A DNA stretch of 64,000 bases from an uncultured Lachnospiraceae bacterium (GTDB lineage Bacteria; Bacillota; Clostridia; Lachnospirales; Lachnospiraceae), in contig CAJTWA010000014.1 of assembly GCA_910580195.1 (NCBI GenBank), forward strand, positions 1 through 64,000. Reading direction: 5' to 3'. Below are positions 25,404 through 34,791 of this stretch, one piece after another (the stretch's first letter is position 1; each line of letters begins with the position of its first letter). The notes beneath the pieces are model-generated. The model was not told the DNA's origin and made no database searches. It worked only from the letters and a program-made list of their open reading frames with translations. The translations under genes were made by a program, and so were the position numbers.

Positions 25404-26066
25404 ATGATAAGGATATTAATCGTAGAAGACGACGCCAACATAGCGAAACTGGTAGAGGCCACCGTAGCCATCGGCGGCTACGAAGGGATTGTCTGCAGCA
25501 ACGGCGCCGAAGCCTTTGAAAAAATAGAACATGAGAATTTTGATTTAATTTTATTAGATGTGATGCTGCCTGACATGAGCGGCTTTGAAATTATGCAGAA
25601 ACGCACCAACACGGAATCCCCAGTTATTTTCATCACCGCCAAGCAGGAACTGACGGACAAGGTCCGGGGCCTGAGGCTTGGGGCGGAAGACTATATTGTA
25701 AAGCCTTTCGAGGCCATGGAACTGCTGGCACGGATTGAAGTCATCCTGCGCCGGGTGAAGCGGACAGAGAATAAATATTCCTACGGGAACATTTCCGTCA
25801 ACGTGGAAGAGCACACCTGCAAATGCAACGGGGAGGAAGTCTACCTGACCCCCAAGGAGTTTGAGGTGCTTGTCTTTTTCATCCAGCACAAGGACGTGGC
25901 AATTTCCCGGGACCGGCTGCTGGCGGCAGTCTGGGGCTTTGAGTACGAAGGGGAAACGAGGACCATTGACATCCACATCCAGCAGCTTAGGAAGAAGCTG
26001 AACCTAAAGGAAAAGTTAGTGACAATCCCCAAGCTAGGCTACCGGCTGGAAAGCGCAAAAGAATAA
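25404..26066 (+). CDS. OmpR-family response regulator
   Basis: A 220-residue DNA-binding regulator. The receiver domain (residues 1-115) has the acidic pocket VEDD, the phosphoacceptor D52 in ILLDVMLPD, the T/A switch in FITA and K in IVKPFEA. The C-terminal winged helix (about 125-218) has LTPKEFEVLVFF and TIDIHIQQLRKKL. It pairs with the histidine kinase 230 bases downstream. A family F repeat lies between them. Targets are unknown. Confidence 0.95.
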   Translation: MIRILIVEDDANIAKLVEATVAIGGYEGIVCSNGAEAFEKIEHENFDLILLDVMLPDMSGFEIMQKRTNTESPVIFITAKQELTDKVRGLRLGAEDYIVKPFEAMELLARIEVILRRVKRTENKYSYGNISVNVEEHTCKCNGEEVYLTPKEFEVLVFFIQHKDVAISRDRLLAAVWGFEYEGETRTIDIHIQQLRKKLNLKEKLVTIPKLGYRLESAKE

Positions 26067-26080
26067 GCAGCTTATTTTTA

Positions 26081-26177
26081 TCTTATAGGAAATACCGTGT
26101 CACTGTAAAGTGATGAAGTTCATAAATTTCCTATAAGATAAAACCCGGAGGATGCGCACTCGCACGAAGGGTATTAT
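26081..26177. repeat. palindromic repeat family F, copy 1
   Basis: CTTATAGGAAAT pairs with ATTTCCTATAAG, and the loop holds ACTGTAAAGTGATGAAGTT. It is followed by AAAACCC and GCACTCGCACGAAGGG. A further palindrome (AAAGTGGACAAGCCC with GGGCTTGCCCACTTT, 26202-26266) lies just before the kinase start. Confidence 0.82.
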
Positions 26178-26299
26178 GTCGCCAAGGCGACCGTGCTCGG
26201 CGCGCAAAGTGGACAAGCCCCGGGGGATTGAGGGGGTTCGGGGAGTTGAAGTGGGCTTGCCCACTTTGTTCTGCGGGACAGAAGGGATGGACCATTTCT

Positions 26300-27724
26300 A
26301 TGAAATTATGGCAGAAAATTTTCCTGTATACTTTAATACTGGTGATGCTTGCAGTGAGCATGACCAGTATTTTGCTGTTAAAAAACAGTTTTTCCTTCGC
26401 ATTGAACCAGAAAAAGCAGAGCGTATACAGCGAGCACGAATTCCTTGTGACAAGCTTTAAGAGCATGATGGTAACGGAGCGGCTAAAGGAAAATGCCATT
26501 GTGCTGGAAGAAAAAGCACTGAAAAAATTTATGGAGGAAACCTTTGGGAAAAATACGGAAGGCAACGGAATCCTCTTTTGCAATGCAAAAAATGAGCAGG
26601 TCTACAGCAACCGGGAAATCTTTGTGCCCACGGGGCTTTTAGAGGCGGTAAAGGAAACAGGGAAAAGCTATATGCAGGTGGACGGCCACCAGCTTTACAC
26701 TGCCTCGGCAGAAAGCCTGGAGGGCAAGACCTACTATGTGGTAACGGAAAATGACATTTCCGACGTGATGGAAATCCATGAAAATATGCTGTGGCAGATT
26801 CAGGCCATCAGCATGGCATGTGCCGTGGTAATTGCGCTGATTCTGCTGGTGGTGGTGAAAATGCTGCTGCATCCCCTGAAAAAAATCAACGAGGGGACAA
26901 GGAGCATTGCCCAAGGGAATTATCAGGAACGCATCCCAGAACGCGGGCATGACGAGCTGACGGAACTGGCCCGGAACATGAACCGGATGGCGGAATCGGT
27001 GGAAACCAATGTGCGGGCCTTAGAGCATGTGGCAGAGGACCGGAAACACTTTATTGACAACCTTTCCCATGAAATGAAAACCCCCCTGACGTCTATTTTG
27101 GGATTTTCGGATTTACTGCAGATTAAAAAGGACATTACCGAGGAAAGCAGGATTGAATATGCAGGGATTATCAAGTCCGAAGCTACCCGCATGAGGACCC
27201 TTTCCGGGAAACTGATGGAACTGATTACCGTAGGGGAAACAAACCTTGACTGGAAAGAGGAAGATATGCAGGGGCTGTTTGGGGAAATCGGGACCTCCTT
27301 GAAAGTCGTTACGGACAAGAAGGGCATAGAGCTGTCCTGTGAATCTGAGCCGGGAAGCCTGTGGGCAGACCGGGAGCTAATCAAATCCCTCCTGTATAAC
27401 CTTGTGGACAACGCCATAAAGGCATCCGGGGCAGGCAGCAAGATCCGGGTAACAGGCCGTTTTGCGGATGGGCAGTTTTTGGTAGAGGTATCTGACGAAG
27501 GGGTGGGCATCCCCGGGGAGGAAATTGAGAAAATTACCCAGGCATTTTATATGGTAGATAAGGCAAGGAGCCGTGCCAACGGGGGCGCAGGCCTTGGGCT
27601 TGCCTTGTGCAAGGAGATTGTGTCCCTCCACCAAGGGACGATGGAATTTGAAAGCCGCCAAGGGGAAGGGACCCGGGTACTGATTTCCATGAAAGGGGGC
27701 TGCAAGGATGCAGAAGACGTATAA
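26300..27724 (+). CDS. sensor histidine kinase
   Basis: A 474-residue membrane sensor. A first membrane helix (about residues 7-28) and a second (about 165-185) enclose an extracytoplasmic sensor domain of about 135 residues. A HAMP domain follows. The phosphoacceptor is in FIDNLSHEMKTPLTS (His about 257). The catalytic ATPase has N-box LLYNLVDNAIKAS, G1 VSDEGVGIP and G2 GGAGLGLALCKEIV. It is the cognate partner of the OmpR-type regulator. Its last 17 bases overlap the next gene. Confidence 0.93.
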   Translation: MKLWQKIFLYTLILVMLAVSMTSILLLKNSFSFALNQKKQSVYSEHEFLVTSFKSMMVTERLKENAIVLEEKALKKFMEETFGKNTEGNGILFCNAKNEQVYSNREIFVPTGLLEAVKETGKSYMQVDGHQLYTASAESLEGKTYYVVTENDISDVMEIHENMLWQIQAISMACAVVIALILLVVVKMLLHPLKKINEGTRSIAQGNYQERIPERGHDELTELARNMNRMAESVETNVRALEHVAEDRKHFIDNLSHEMKTPLTSILGFSDLLQIKKDITEESRIEYAGIIKSEATRMRTLSGKLMELITVGETNLDWKEEDMQGLFGEIGTSLKVVTDKKGIELSCESEPGSLWADRELIKSLLYNLVDNAIKASGAGSKIRVTGRFADGQFLVEVSDEGVGIPGEEIEKITQAFYMVDKARSRANGGAGLGLALCKEIVSLHQGTMEFESRQGEGTRVLISMKGGCKDAEDV

Positions 27725-28799
27725 GAAAAAAACGATGGAACCCCATAGGCTAACATCCATGCTCCTAACCTTAGCGTGCGCAATCGTGATATTGGGCATT
27801 GGGTATCTTGTGATTGTAGAGAGCGGGAAAAAAGTGTTAGAAAAAGAGCGGACGCTGGAAGAATCCAATTACGAAAATACCAGTTCCAATATTTTCTATG
27901 GGAAAATTGACGAGGACATTGAACTGTTCCCGTGGAATTATTACCCAGAAGGGCAGCCGGCAGGAAATATGAAAGAGTTTCCCCGGTTCTTAAGCCAGAT
28001 GGAATGGTATTGGGATTTTGATGAGGAAATGAAACGGGCGCAGGACTGGTATTTGTATAGCCTGATTGGCTGGGCGGGCGGCGTCCATGAGGAGGATGTC
28101 TGGGAATGGTATAGCCAGCGGCAGAAAAATATTATGGACAGCATGGTGATGGCGGAGGATTCCCCGGTGGGCCCCCTCTTTTTTTATCAGGACAGCTTGG
28201 ATTTCGGGGAGAAACAGTACGAAGTAAGGGTTGCCTGCAGTTATTGGAATATTGTCAGCTTTACCTGCATGGAGGACAGGAACGGGCAGGAACGGGACCG
28301 GAAGGCATGGGAGGAAGGCAAGGACAGGCTGGTGGAGGTATTGGAAACCTCTGAAGAAGAGCTGGCGGAATATTTTTCCTATATGATGCGCCTGCGCAAC
28401 GAAGAAGCAGTTTCTATTTTTGATACAGAACGTGGGGAATATGTCAAAACCTACCTGACGGCCCTGCGCTGGCTGGAAGGGATCCTGCAAGGGAAAAGCC
28501 ATGTGTTTTACTATGTCCCAGAAGATGACAAGGAGGCCGTGCTGCGCTGGCTGGACGCCATGGAGGAGGAAGAAGCAAATGCAGCGGTGTTTGAGGGGAA
28601 GAAAGCCGCAGGCGCAGACGAAATTAGCGAGGAATACAGCGTGCTGCAAAAAGGGGCTGGGCAGCCAAGCTATTCCTACCAGATTGTGGATTTGAAAGAC
28701 GTAATCCTGCTGCTGATGCAGGGGGAACAGACCCTTGGGCTCTATTATGACCCCATCAGCCAAAGTTTTTGCGGCTACAATTTCTTTTATGAATATTAA
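27708..28799 (+). CDS. membrane-anchored protein linked to the two-component system
   Basis: A 363-residue protein with one N-terminal membrane helix (about residues 17-38) and an acidic, Trp/Tyr-rich outside domain. No domain is recognised. It overlaps the kinase gene by 17 bases, so it is in the same operon and may be an accessory sensor or a target of the system. Start ATG 27708 has GGGGG-type ribosome site sequence upstream. Confidence 0.7.
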   Translation: MQKTYKKKTMEPHRLTSMLLTLACAIVILGIGYLVIVESGKKVLEKERTLEESNYENTSSNIFYGKIDEDIELFPWNYYPEGQPAGNMKEFPRFLSQMEWYWDFDEEMKRAQDWYLYSLIGWAGGVHEEDVWEWYSQRQKNIMDSMVMAEDSPVGPLFFYQDSLDFGEKQYEVRVACSYWNIVSFTCMEDRNGQERDRKAWEEGKDRLVEVLETSEEELAEYFSYMMRLRNEEAVSIFDTERGEYVKTYLTALRWLEGILQGKSHVFYYVPEDDKEAVLRWLDAMEEEEANAAVFEGKKAAGADEISEEYSVLQKGAGQPSYSYQIVDLKDVILLLMQGEQTLGLYYDPISQSFCGYNFFYEY

Positions 28800-28826
28800 A
28801 TTTTTCGAAAGCATTGGGAAAAACGG

Positions 28827-28855
28827 TTGTGCTATTGGGTGCGCTGGCTTATAAT
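28827..28855 (+). promoter_or_regulatory. sigma-A promoter of the clpX-like gene
   Basis: TTGTGC (28827-28832), a 17-base spacer and a perfect TATAAT (28850-28855), 54 bases before the start codon. Confidence 0.75.
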
Positions 28856-28908
28856 AGAGTTACTCCGGCAGCGAAATGCCGTGGCATCTAATAAAAGGAG
28901 AGTTCAAC

Positions 28909-30342
28909 ATGGACAACACAGAAAAGCTTGAAAATAAAGACGAAAAGAACAAGGAAAGCGAATACGAAGATATCTGCTACATCTGCCACCGGCCAGAGAG
29001 CAAGGCCGGCAAGATGATTAAGATACCTAACGAAATCTGTATCTGCCAAGACTGTATGCAGAAAACCTTTGACAGCATGAACCATATGGGGTTCCCCATC
29101 GGGGACATGAGCAGCTTCGGGAACATGCCTAATATCAGCATGATTAACCTGTCAGACCTGCAGAACATGGGCATGAACATGATGCCAAAGAGCCAGAAGC
29201 TGAAAAAGAAAAAGGCCAAGGAGGAAAAGAAGGAAAAGCCCGTGCTGGATGTAAAGGCCATCCCAGCCCCCCACCAGATTAAGGCCAGCCTGGACGAGTA
29301 TGTGGTAGGGCAGGAACACGCCAAGAAAGTCATGTCCGTGGCGGTTTACAACCACTATAAGCGGGTAAGCTGCGACATAGAGGACGGGGTGGAGATTGAG
29401 AAATCCAATATGCTGATGGTAGGCCCTACGGGGAGCGGCAAGACCTATATGGTAAAGACCCTTGCAAAGCTGCTGGATGTGCCCCTTGCCATTGCGGACG
29501 CCACCTCCCTAACAGAAGCCGGGTACATAGGGGACGACATTGAGAGCGTCGTTTCCAAACTTTTGGCGGCGGCAGACAATGATGTGGAAAAGGCGGAGCA
29601 CGGGATTATTTTTATTGATGAAATAGATAAGATTGCCAAAAAGAAAAATACCCACCAGCGGGACGTCAGCGGCGAAAGCGTCCAGCAGGGGATGCTGAAA
29701 TTATTAGAAGGGGCGGAAATTGAAGTCCCGGTAGGCGCCAACAGCAAAAATGCCATGGTGCCCCTTGCCACGGTAAATACAAGGAACATCCTCTTTATCT
29801 GCGGCGGCGCATTCCCCGATTTGGCAGACATTATCAAGGAACGCCTGAATAAGAAATCTTCGATGGGGTTCCATGCAGATTTAAAAGATAAATATGACAA
29901 GGAAGAAAACCTCTTACGCCGGGTGGAAGTGGAAGATATCCGCAAATACGGCATGATACCGGAATTCTTAGGCCGCCTCCCGGTGATTTTTGCCTTGGAC
30001 TCCTTATCAGAAGACATGCTGGTCCGTATCCTGACAGAGCCGAAAAATGCTATTATTAAGCAGTACCAGAAGCTCCTTGCCATGGACGAGGTGAAACTCC
30101 ATCTGGAAGAAGGGGCATTGCGCGCCATTGCAAGGAAGGCCAAGAAGAAGGATGTGGGCGCACGGGCGCTGCGCGCCATTATCGAAGAATTCATGCTGGA
30201 CATTATGTACGAGATTCCCAAGGACGACAACATCGGCATGGTTACAATTACCGAAGATTATATCGAAAATAAGGGCGGCCCTGTGATTAGCATGAGGGGA
30301 TGCCTTGCACTGGAGGAAAAAGCAGGCGTGGCAGGGGCATAG
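28909..30342 (+). CDS. clpX: divergent ClpX-like AAA+ unfoldase
   Basis: ATP-dependent unfoldase related to ClpX, 477 aa (usual about 420). An N-terminal zinc domain has CYIC and CICQDC (about residues 24-47). A Met/Asn- then Lys-rich insert covers about 60-112. Walker A is GPTGSGKT (about 172-179), Walker B IIFIDEIDKIA, pore loop GYIGDD (canonical GYVG), and the arginine-finger and sensor-2 regions are present (IPEFLGRLPV, GARALRAI). Two deviations: the RKH pore loop is replaced by NSKNA, and the ClpP-contacting IGF loop reads MGF. No clpP or tig is adjacent, so this may be a paralogue with its own substrates. Confidence 0.85.
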   Translation: MDNTEKLENKDEKNKESEYEDICYICHRPESKAGKMIKIPNEICICQDCMQKTFDSMNHMGFPIGDMSSFGNMPNISMINLSDLQNMGMNMMPKSQKLKKKKAKEEKKEKPVLDVKAIPAPHQIKASLDEYVVGQEHAKKVMSVAVYNHYKRVSCDIEDGVEIEKSNMLMVGPTGSGKTYMVKTLAKLLDVPLAIADATSLTEAGYIGDDIESVVSKLLAAADNDVEKAEHGIIFIDEIDKIAKKKNTHQRDVSGESVQQGMLKLLEGAEIEVPVGANSKNAMVPLATVNTRNILFICGGAFPDLADIIKERLNKKSSMGFHADLKDKYDKEENLLRRVEVEDIRKYGMIPEFLGRLPVIFALDSLSEDMLVRILTEPKNAIIKQYQKLLAMDEVKLHLEEGALRAIARKAKKKDVGARALRAIIEEFMLDIMYEIPKDDNIGMVTITEDYIENKGGPVISMRGCLALEEKAGVAGA

Positions 30343-30428
30343 AAGTCTTTTGCTGTGGCTGAATATTTTTCCCCGTATCTGCATAATATGGCAGTAAGGA
30401 AAATACAGCCAATGGAGCAGAACTGCCT

Positions 30429-32111
30429 ATGGAATGTGAAGAAGCCGTATACTCAAACGATTACCTTGATATTATCATGGAATACACCCTGCGGGAGCGG
30501 GGGAACCTCGTCAATAAATGTGTCCAGAGGGTAAGCGATATCTTTGATATTGCCTACCTGCCCAGAGTAGAGAACCTGGCACTGAATATCCAGAATTATG
30601 AATACACTTCGATTCCGAAATGTTATACCCTGATGGATGAGAGCGCGTTGGAGGCAAGCGGGATTTTGAAGATTCAGAACCAGCCAGCCCTGTCCTTGAA
30701 GGGACAGGGCGTTTTAATTGGCTTTTTAGATACGGGCATTGACTATGAGAACCCGGTGTTTAAAAACAGCGATGGCAGTACCCGGATTACGGCAGTCTGG
30801 GACCAGACGGACAGGACTGGGACGCCGCCGGAAGGGTTTATTTATGGGAGCGAATATCAGGACGCCCAGATTAACGAAGCCTTGCAGTCCATGAACCCCA
30901 AGGGGGTAGTACCCATTACCGACCCGGAAGGCCATGGGACTTTTATGGCAAGCGTGGCGGCAGGGAGCCGCATCCCAGAGCAGGAATTTACCGGCGCAGC
31001 CCCGTACTGCAAGATTGCCATGGTAAAATTAAAGCCGGCAAAGCCTTACCTGCGGGACTTCTTCTTTATCCCGGAGGATGCAGAAGCCTATCAGGAAAAT
31101 GACATTATGGCTGGGCTGGCTTATTTGGAACAGCTTGCTGCAAGGCGGCACATGCCATTGGTGATTTGCTTTGGGCTGGGCTCCAATATGGGGAGCCATA
31201 CGGGGGTCAGCCACTTAAGCACCATGCTCAACAACATGACGCTGCGCAATGGCCGGGTGGCCGTCGTTGCCAGTGGGAATGAGGGGAATGAGCGCCACCA
31301 CTATTATGGGCGGATGGAAGAAGGGCAGGCTTACCAGAATGTGGAAATCAGTGTTGGGGAGGGGGTAGCAGGCTTTTCGGCAGAGCTATGGGCCCGTGCG
31401 CCCCAGCGGTTTGTGGTGGAAATCATTTCCCCGACCGGGGAGCGGATGCCCAGCGAGTATATCCTCTCTGGGGGCCGGGAATACCGGTTTTTGTTTGAGG
31501 ACACCAAGGTGACGGTGGACTACCGGATTACCGGGATTTTAAATGGGGCGCAGGTGATTTACATGCGTTTTGAGAAGCCCTCCCAAGGGCTGTGGAATGT
31601 CCGGGTATTCCCAGAAGCGGACATGGCCAGCATTTTCGATATGTGGCTGCCCACGGAGGAGCTTTCCAGCGGGGAAGTGTTCTTTGTCCGCTCCAACCCG
31701 GACACTACCCTTACGGTCCCCTCCACGGCGATTGTCCCAATCAGCGTGGGTGCGTATGATGTGAGGGACAACAGCATTTACCTCCATTCCGGCCGTGGGT
31801 TTACTTCCAACGGATGGGTGAAACCGGATTTGGTGGCGCCCGGGGTGGGCGTGTTCGGCGCAGGGCTAAGGAACCAGTTCACAACCCGGGACGGGACCAG
31901 CGTGGCTGCGGCCGTCACTGCAGGGGCAGTGGCCCTGATGCTGGAGTGGGGGATTGTCCGGGGCAATTATACGGATATTACAAGTGCGGAAATTAAAAAT
32001 GTCCTCATCCGGGGAGCTTCCCGGGACAGCAAGCGGACGTACCCGGACAAAGCCTTTGGCTGGGGCAGGCTGAATCTGTACCAAGCCTTCGAGGATTTCC
32101 GCATCCGGTAA
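30429..32111 (+). CDS. S8 subtilisin-like protease, Csp-like
   Basis: A 560-residue serine protease without a signal peptide. The full triad is visible: Asp in GFLDTGIDYEN (about residue 101), His in DPEGHGTFMAS (about 166) and Ser in GTSVAAAVTAG (about 490), with the oxyanion Asn in VVASGNEGN. A jellyroll-like insert of about 150 residues sits between Asn and Ser, as in the clostridial Csp proteases that activate pro-SleC during germination. All triad residues are present, so it is predicted active. An LspA-like gene follows 30 bases downstream. Confidence 0.88.
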   Translation: MECEEAVYSNDYLDIIMEYTLRERGNLVNKCVQRVSDIFDIAYLPRVENLALNIQNYEYTSIPKCYTLMDESALEASGILKIQNQPALSLKGQGVLIGFLDTGIDYENPVFKNSDGSTRITAVWDQTDRTGTPPEGFIYGSEYQDAQINEALQSMNPKGVVPITDPEGHGTFMASVAAGSRIPEQEFTGAAPYCKIAMVKLKPAKPYLRDFFFIPEDAEAYQENDIMAGLAYLEQLAARRHMPLVICFGLGSNMGSHTGVSHLSTMLNNMTLRNGRVAVVASGNEGNERHHYYGRMEEGQAYQNVEISVGEGVAGFSAELWARAPQRFVVEIISPTGERMPSEYILSGGREYRFLFEDTKVTVDYRITGILNGAQVIYMRFEKPSQGLWNVRVFPEADMASIFDMWLPTEELSSGEVFFVRSNPDTTLTVPSTAIVPISVGAYDVRDNSIYLHSGRGFTSNGWVKPDLVAPGVGVFGAGLRNQFTTRDGTSVAAAVTAGAVALMLEWGIVRGNYTDITSAEIKNVLIRGASRDSKRTYPDKAFGWGRLNLYQAFEDFRIR

Positions 32112-32141
32112 AGCCTGAGGGATTTGGAAAGGAGAACAGAG

Positions 32142-32591
32142 ATGAAATATGCGGCAGTTGCGGCAACAGTGTTTGCCGGGGATTTTTTCTTGAAAAAGCA
32201 TATGGAGGAACGTGGGTTTCAGGAGGAAACGCAGATATGCAGAGGGAAAATTGTGCTGAAAAAATACCACAACAAAGGGGCTGCCCTGAATTTTCTGGAA
32301 CAGAAGCCGGGGACCGTCAAGAAAACCTGCGGGGCATTGCTTCTGGTATTGGGCGTGCTGTGGTATGTGCTGCTTTGCAGGAAAGCCAACCCGTGCCTCC
32401 TGCTTGGCTTAAGCCTTGTCCTTGGCGGCGGCGCAAATAATTTTTACGACAGGGTAAAGCGGGGGTATGTGGTGGATTATTTCAGCTTCCGCACCCCCAA
32501 TAAGAAGCTGAACCGGATTATCTTTAATATTTCAGATATGTGCATTTTCTTAGGGGCGCTGCTGCTGGCGCTATTTGGGAAAGAACTTTGA
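32142..32591 (+). CDS. signal peptidase II (LspA)-like protein
   Basis: A 149-residue membrane aspartyl protease of the LspA family, which removes signal peptides from lipoproteins. Diagnostic motifs are NKGAALNF, GGGANNFYDRVKRGYVVDY and FNISDMCIF; the catalytic aspartates are those in VVDY and ISD. The N-terminal helix is less hydrophobic than usual. ATG at 32142 has AAAGGAG seven bases upstream. It may be a paralogue rather than the main LspA. It is probably co-transcribed with the protease. Confidence 0.8.
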   Translation: MKYAAVAATVFAGDFFLKKHMEERGFQEETQICRGKIVLKKYHNKGAALNFLEQKPGTVKKTCGALLLVLGVLWYVLLCRKANPCLLLGLSLVLGGGANNFYDRVKRGYVVDYFSFRTPNKKLNRIIFNISDMCIFLGALLLALFGKEL

Positions 32592-32650
32592 CCCCATAAA
32601 CGGCAGTTAGCGTATTGTGCCCTTCCAGATGTTAGGACGGTTGCAAGGCA

Positions 32651-32699
32651 AAAAGAACTGCTGTACCCACCCTTCCAGTGGATACAGCAGCTCTTTTCT
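32651..32699. terminator. terminator between convergent genes
   Basis: GAACTGCTGTACCCAC pairs with GTGGATACAGCAGCTC, flanked by AAAAA and TTTTC, so it can act in both directions. Confidence 0.75.
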
Positions 32700-32790
32700 A
32701 ATCAATTGTAATTCCTCTATATCTTATATCAAAATAAAAAACCGAAATTCTATATTATTGACAAAGGTACATGGTATAAAACTGATTAAA

Positions 32791-32991
32791 TTAGTGAACC
32801 ACAGTTACGTTTACAGCCTGAGGGCCTTTAGAACCTTCTGTAACGTCGAACTCTACAGACGCACCCTCTTCTAAAGATTTGAAGCCTTCCATATTCAGCC
32901 CGGAATAGTGGACGAATACATCGTTCCCAGCTTCGTCAGAGATAAATCCATATCCCTTTTGGTTGTTGAACCACTTTACTGTACCTTGCAT
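32791..32991 (-). CDS. cold-shock protein (CspA/B family)
   Basis: A 66-residue single cold-shock domain that binds single-stranded RNA and DNA. RNP1 is KGYGFIS and RNP2 VFVHYS. ATG at 32991 (MQGTVKWF) has GGAGG eight bases before it; an upstream ATG at 33006 overlaps that site. Monocistronic. Confidence 0.95.
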   Translation of the reverse strand: MQGTVKWFNNQKGYGFISDEAGNDVFVHYSGLNMEGFKSLEEGASVEFDVTEGSKGPQAVNVTVVH

Positions 32992-33153
32992 GTCAAGTAC
33001 CTCCAAATAAATAATCTATGCCCTAGCCCATCTAAGGCATGGGACTATGGTAACACATATTGTAGAAAAAGTAAAGGAATATTCCCGGAAAATTAAAAAA
33101 ATGTATGAAAAGACAAAAAAGCAAAAAAATGTTCGATTCCTTTGGGCGAGCCA

Positions 33154-33660
33154 TTAGGAAAGGGATTCAAAAGCAATCCGGTGTTTCCGGAGAAAAACCT
33201 TTACCATGTCGTCCCAAGCCTGTTCCAGGGATTTGTCCATGGAAAAAATATGGCAGGAAATCCCGTTGGTGCAGACAAGCTGCTGGCTGTGGTATTTCAG
33301 GTTTAAGTACATGCCGGAAACTTCCTCCGGCGAAAAACTGCTGTTGATGGAAGAAACGGTGCGTTTCTGGTTTTCACTGGAGAGCTGGAACACAAACTGG
33401 AAGGAAGAAGGCGTCCGTTTCCCCTTGATAATGTCAAAGCAGGTTGGCCGCACAAGGGAAAAGGGGACATAGCTTTCTTTTGCAACCAGCCCGTAAGCTT
33501 CGTCTTCGGGGCTGAAAAAATCCGCCTTGGCACGGCCGTCCAGATGGTAGGCCATGCAGGTGGTAATGGACCCTTCCCGCAGGAGGAAACTGTCAAAAGT
33601 ATCCGTGCGCAGCAATATATTCATAAATTCTTTTACATCCAGAATGGACAATGCAATCAT
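33154..33660 (-). CDS. DUF5721 family protein
   Basis: A 168-residue soluble protein resembling DUF5721, restricted to Lachnospiraceae-type Clostridia. Family-like parts are ALSILDVKEFMNILLRTDTFDSFLL and AYHLDGRAKADFFSPED. Function unknown. ATG at 33660 follows AGGAGG. Confidence 0.8.
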   Translation of the reverse strand: MIALSILDVKEFMNILLRTDTFDSFLLREGSITTCMAYHLDGRAKADFFSPEDEAYGLVAKESYVPFSLVRPTCFDIIKGKRTPSSFQFVFQLSSENQKRTVSSINSSFSPEEVSGMYLNLKYHSQQLVCTNGISCHIFSMDKSLEQAWDDMVKVFLRKHRIAFESLS

Positions 33661-33754
33661 AATATGCCTCCTTAAATGTATGTTCCTAAGTTTCTATGCT
33701 GTGGCTGGGGGAACTGGGAACTGGGGCAGCGCAATCTGCCCGGGGAATGGGCGG

Positions 33755-34396
33755 TTATGGCTCTTTTTTATTCAGGTAGCGGTAAACGGTCGGCACGGAA
33801 ACAGAAAGCTGCGCGGCAATCTCCGCCACGGAGCCTTTTACCTTGAGTATGCCTTCGCTGTCCATCTGGTGGACAATATGTACTTTTTCCTGTATGGACA
33901 TCCGTGCAGGGGGAATTCCGCTTTCTGCAATGATTTCCTTGATTTTTTCCCGCATGAGGCTTGGCATGGGCTTGTCTAAGCTCTCGGAATACTCTGTGTC
34001 CTCACATTTGGACAGGTTGAACCATTCCAAAAGCCCGGAAACAGCATTATTTAAGTTCTGGACTGCGTTCATGTCTTTGTTGACGCACAGAAGGCCAATC
34101 AGGCGGTTTTCATTTTTAATAAAATAGGTGGAAGACAAAAATTCCCCATTTTTGTTCCGGCCTGTGTAGTTCGCCAGATAATCGGCATTTGTATAGGCGC
34201 CCTTTTCTATGATGTCTTTGGCAAGGTCTGTCAAAGGGTTGCCGATTTCCCGGTTGGACACATTGTTTTGGATAGCAACCAGCGAATGTTCCGGGTCTGC
34301 CACGTCATGGATGGCAATTTCGCTGCCAGGCCCGCAGACCGTTGCTAAAAATGGGACAATATTGATGTATGCTTGTAAAACTTCTTGATCTGTCAT
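33755..34396 (-). CDS. YheO-like transcriptional regulator (PAS-like plus HTH)
   Basis: A 213-residue regulator. The N-terminal two-thirds is the YheO-like PAS domain (CGPGSEIAIHDVADPEHSLVAI and NRLIGLLCVNKDM) and the C-terminus is a helix-turn-helix (VKGSVAEIAAQLSVSVPTVYRYLNK). It is divergent from ridA, with a 36-bp inverted repeat in the shared spacer. It probably controls the ridA/permease/C-S lyase genes in response to an amino-acid-derived ligand; this is inferred from context. Confidence 0.87.
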   Translation of the reverse strand: MTDQEVLQAYINIVPFLATVCGPGSEIAIHDVADPEHSLVAIQNNVSNREIGNPLTDLAKDIIEKGAYTNADYLANYTGRNKNGEFLSSTYFIKNENRLIGLLCVNKDMNAVQNLNNAVSGLLEWFNLSKCEDTEYSESLDKPMPSLMREKIKEIIAESGIPPARMSIQEKVHIVHQMDSEGILKVKGSVAEIAAQLSVSVPTVYRYLNKKEP

Positions 34397-34509
34397 ATGT
34401 AAGTACCTGCCTTGCTTTCATACAGCAAGCCGAAAATAGCTTGCTCTTCCTAATTATAACAAGAACCTCCCATTTTCGCAATTGCATAATTGAAAAGAAG
34501 CTCTTTTTA

Positions 34510-34655
34510 GGTAACAGTTCAGCTCAGGGCTTTGCACTTGCTGCAAAGCCCGTAAGAACACGTAACGGCTGGAATAGAATCCGGCCTCTTTGCTGTAAGG
34601 CAAACTCTAATAGGCCGGATTCCGTAACTATGAAGCCGAAGGCTGAATAGTTACC
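34510..34655. repeat. palindromic repeat family D, copy 1
   Basis: GGTAACAGTTCAGC (34510-34523) pairs with GCTGAATAGTTACC (34642-34655). Two inner hairpins follow: GGGCTTTGCA/TGCAAAGCCC and AATCCGGCCT/AGGCCGGATT. A shorter copy lies at 50077-50142. Confidence 0.8.
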
Positions 34656-34791
34656 CTTTTGGGCAGCAGCGGCAGTGCCTTGCCAAAATCATTGTGTTTT
34701 TATGCATCATTGCGTGATGGAAAAAATTTCTAATAAAATTTTGATAAAAAACTTTACAAGTTGATAAAAATATTATAATATATAGGCATAG

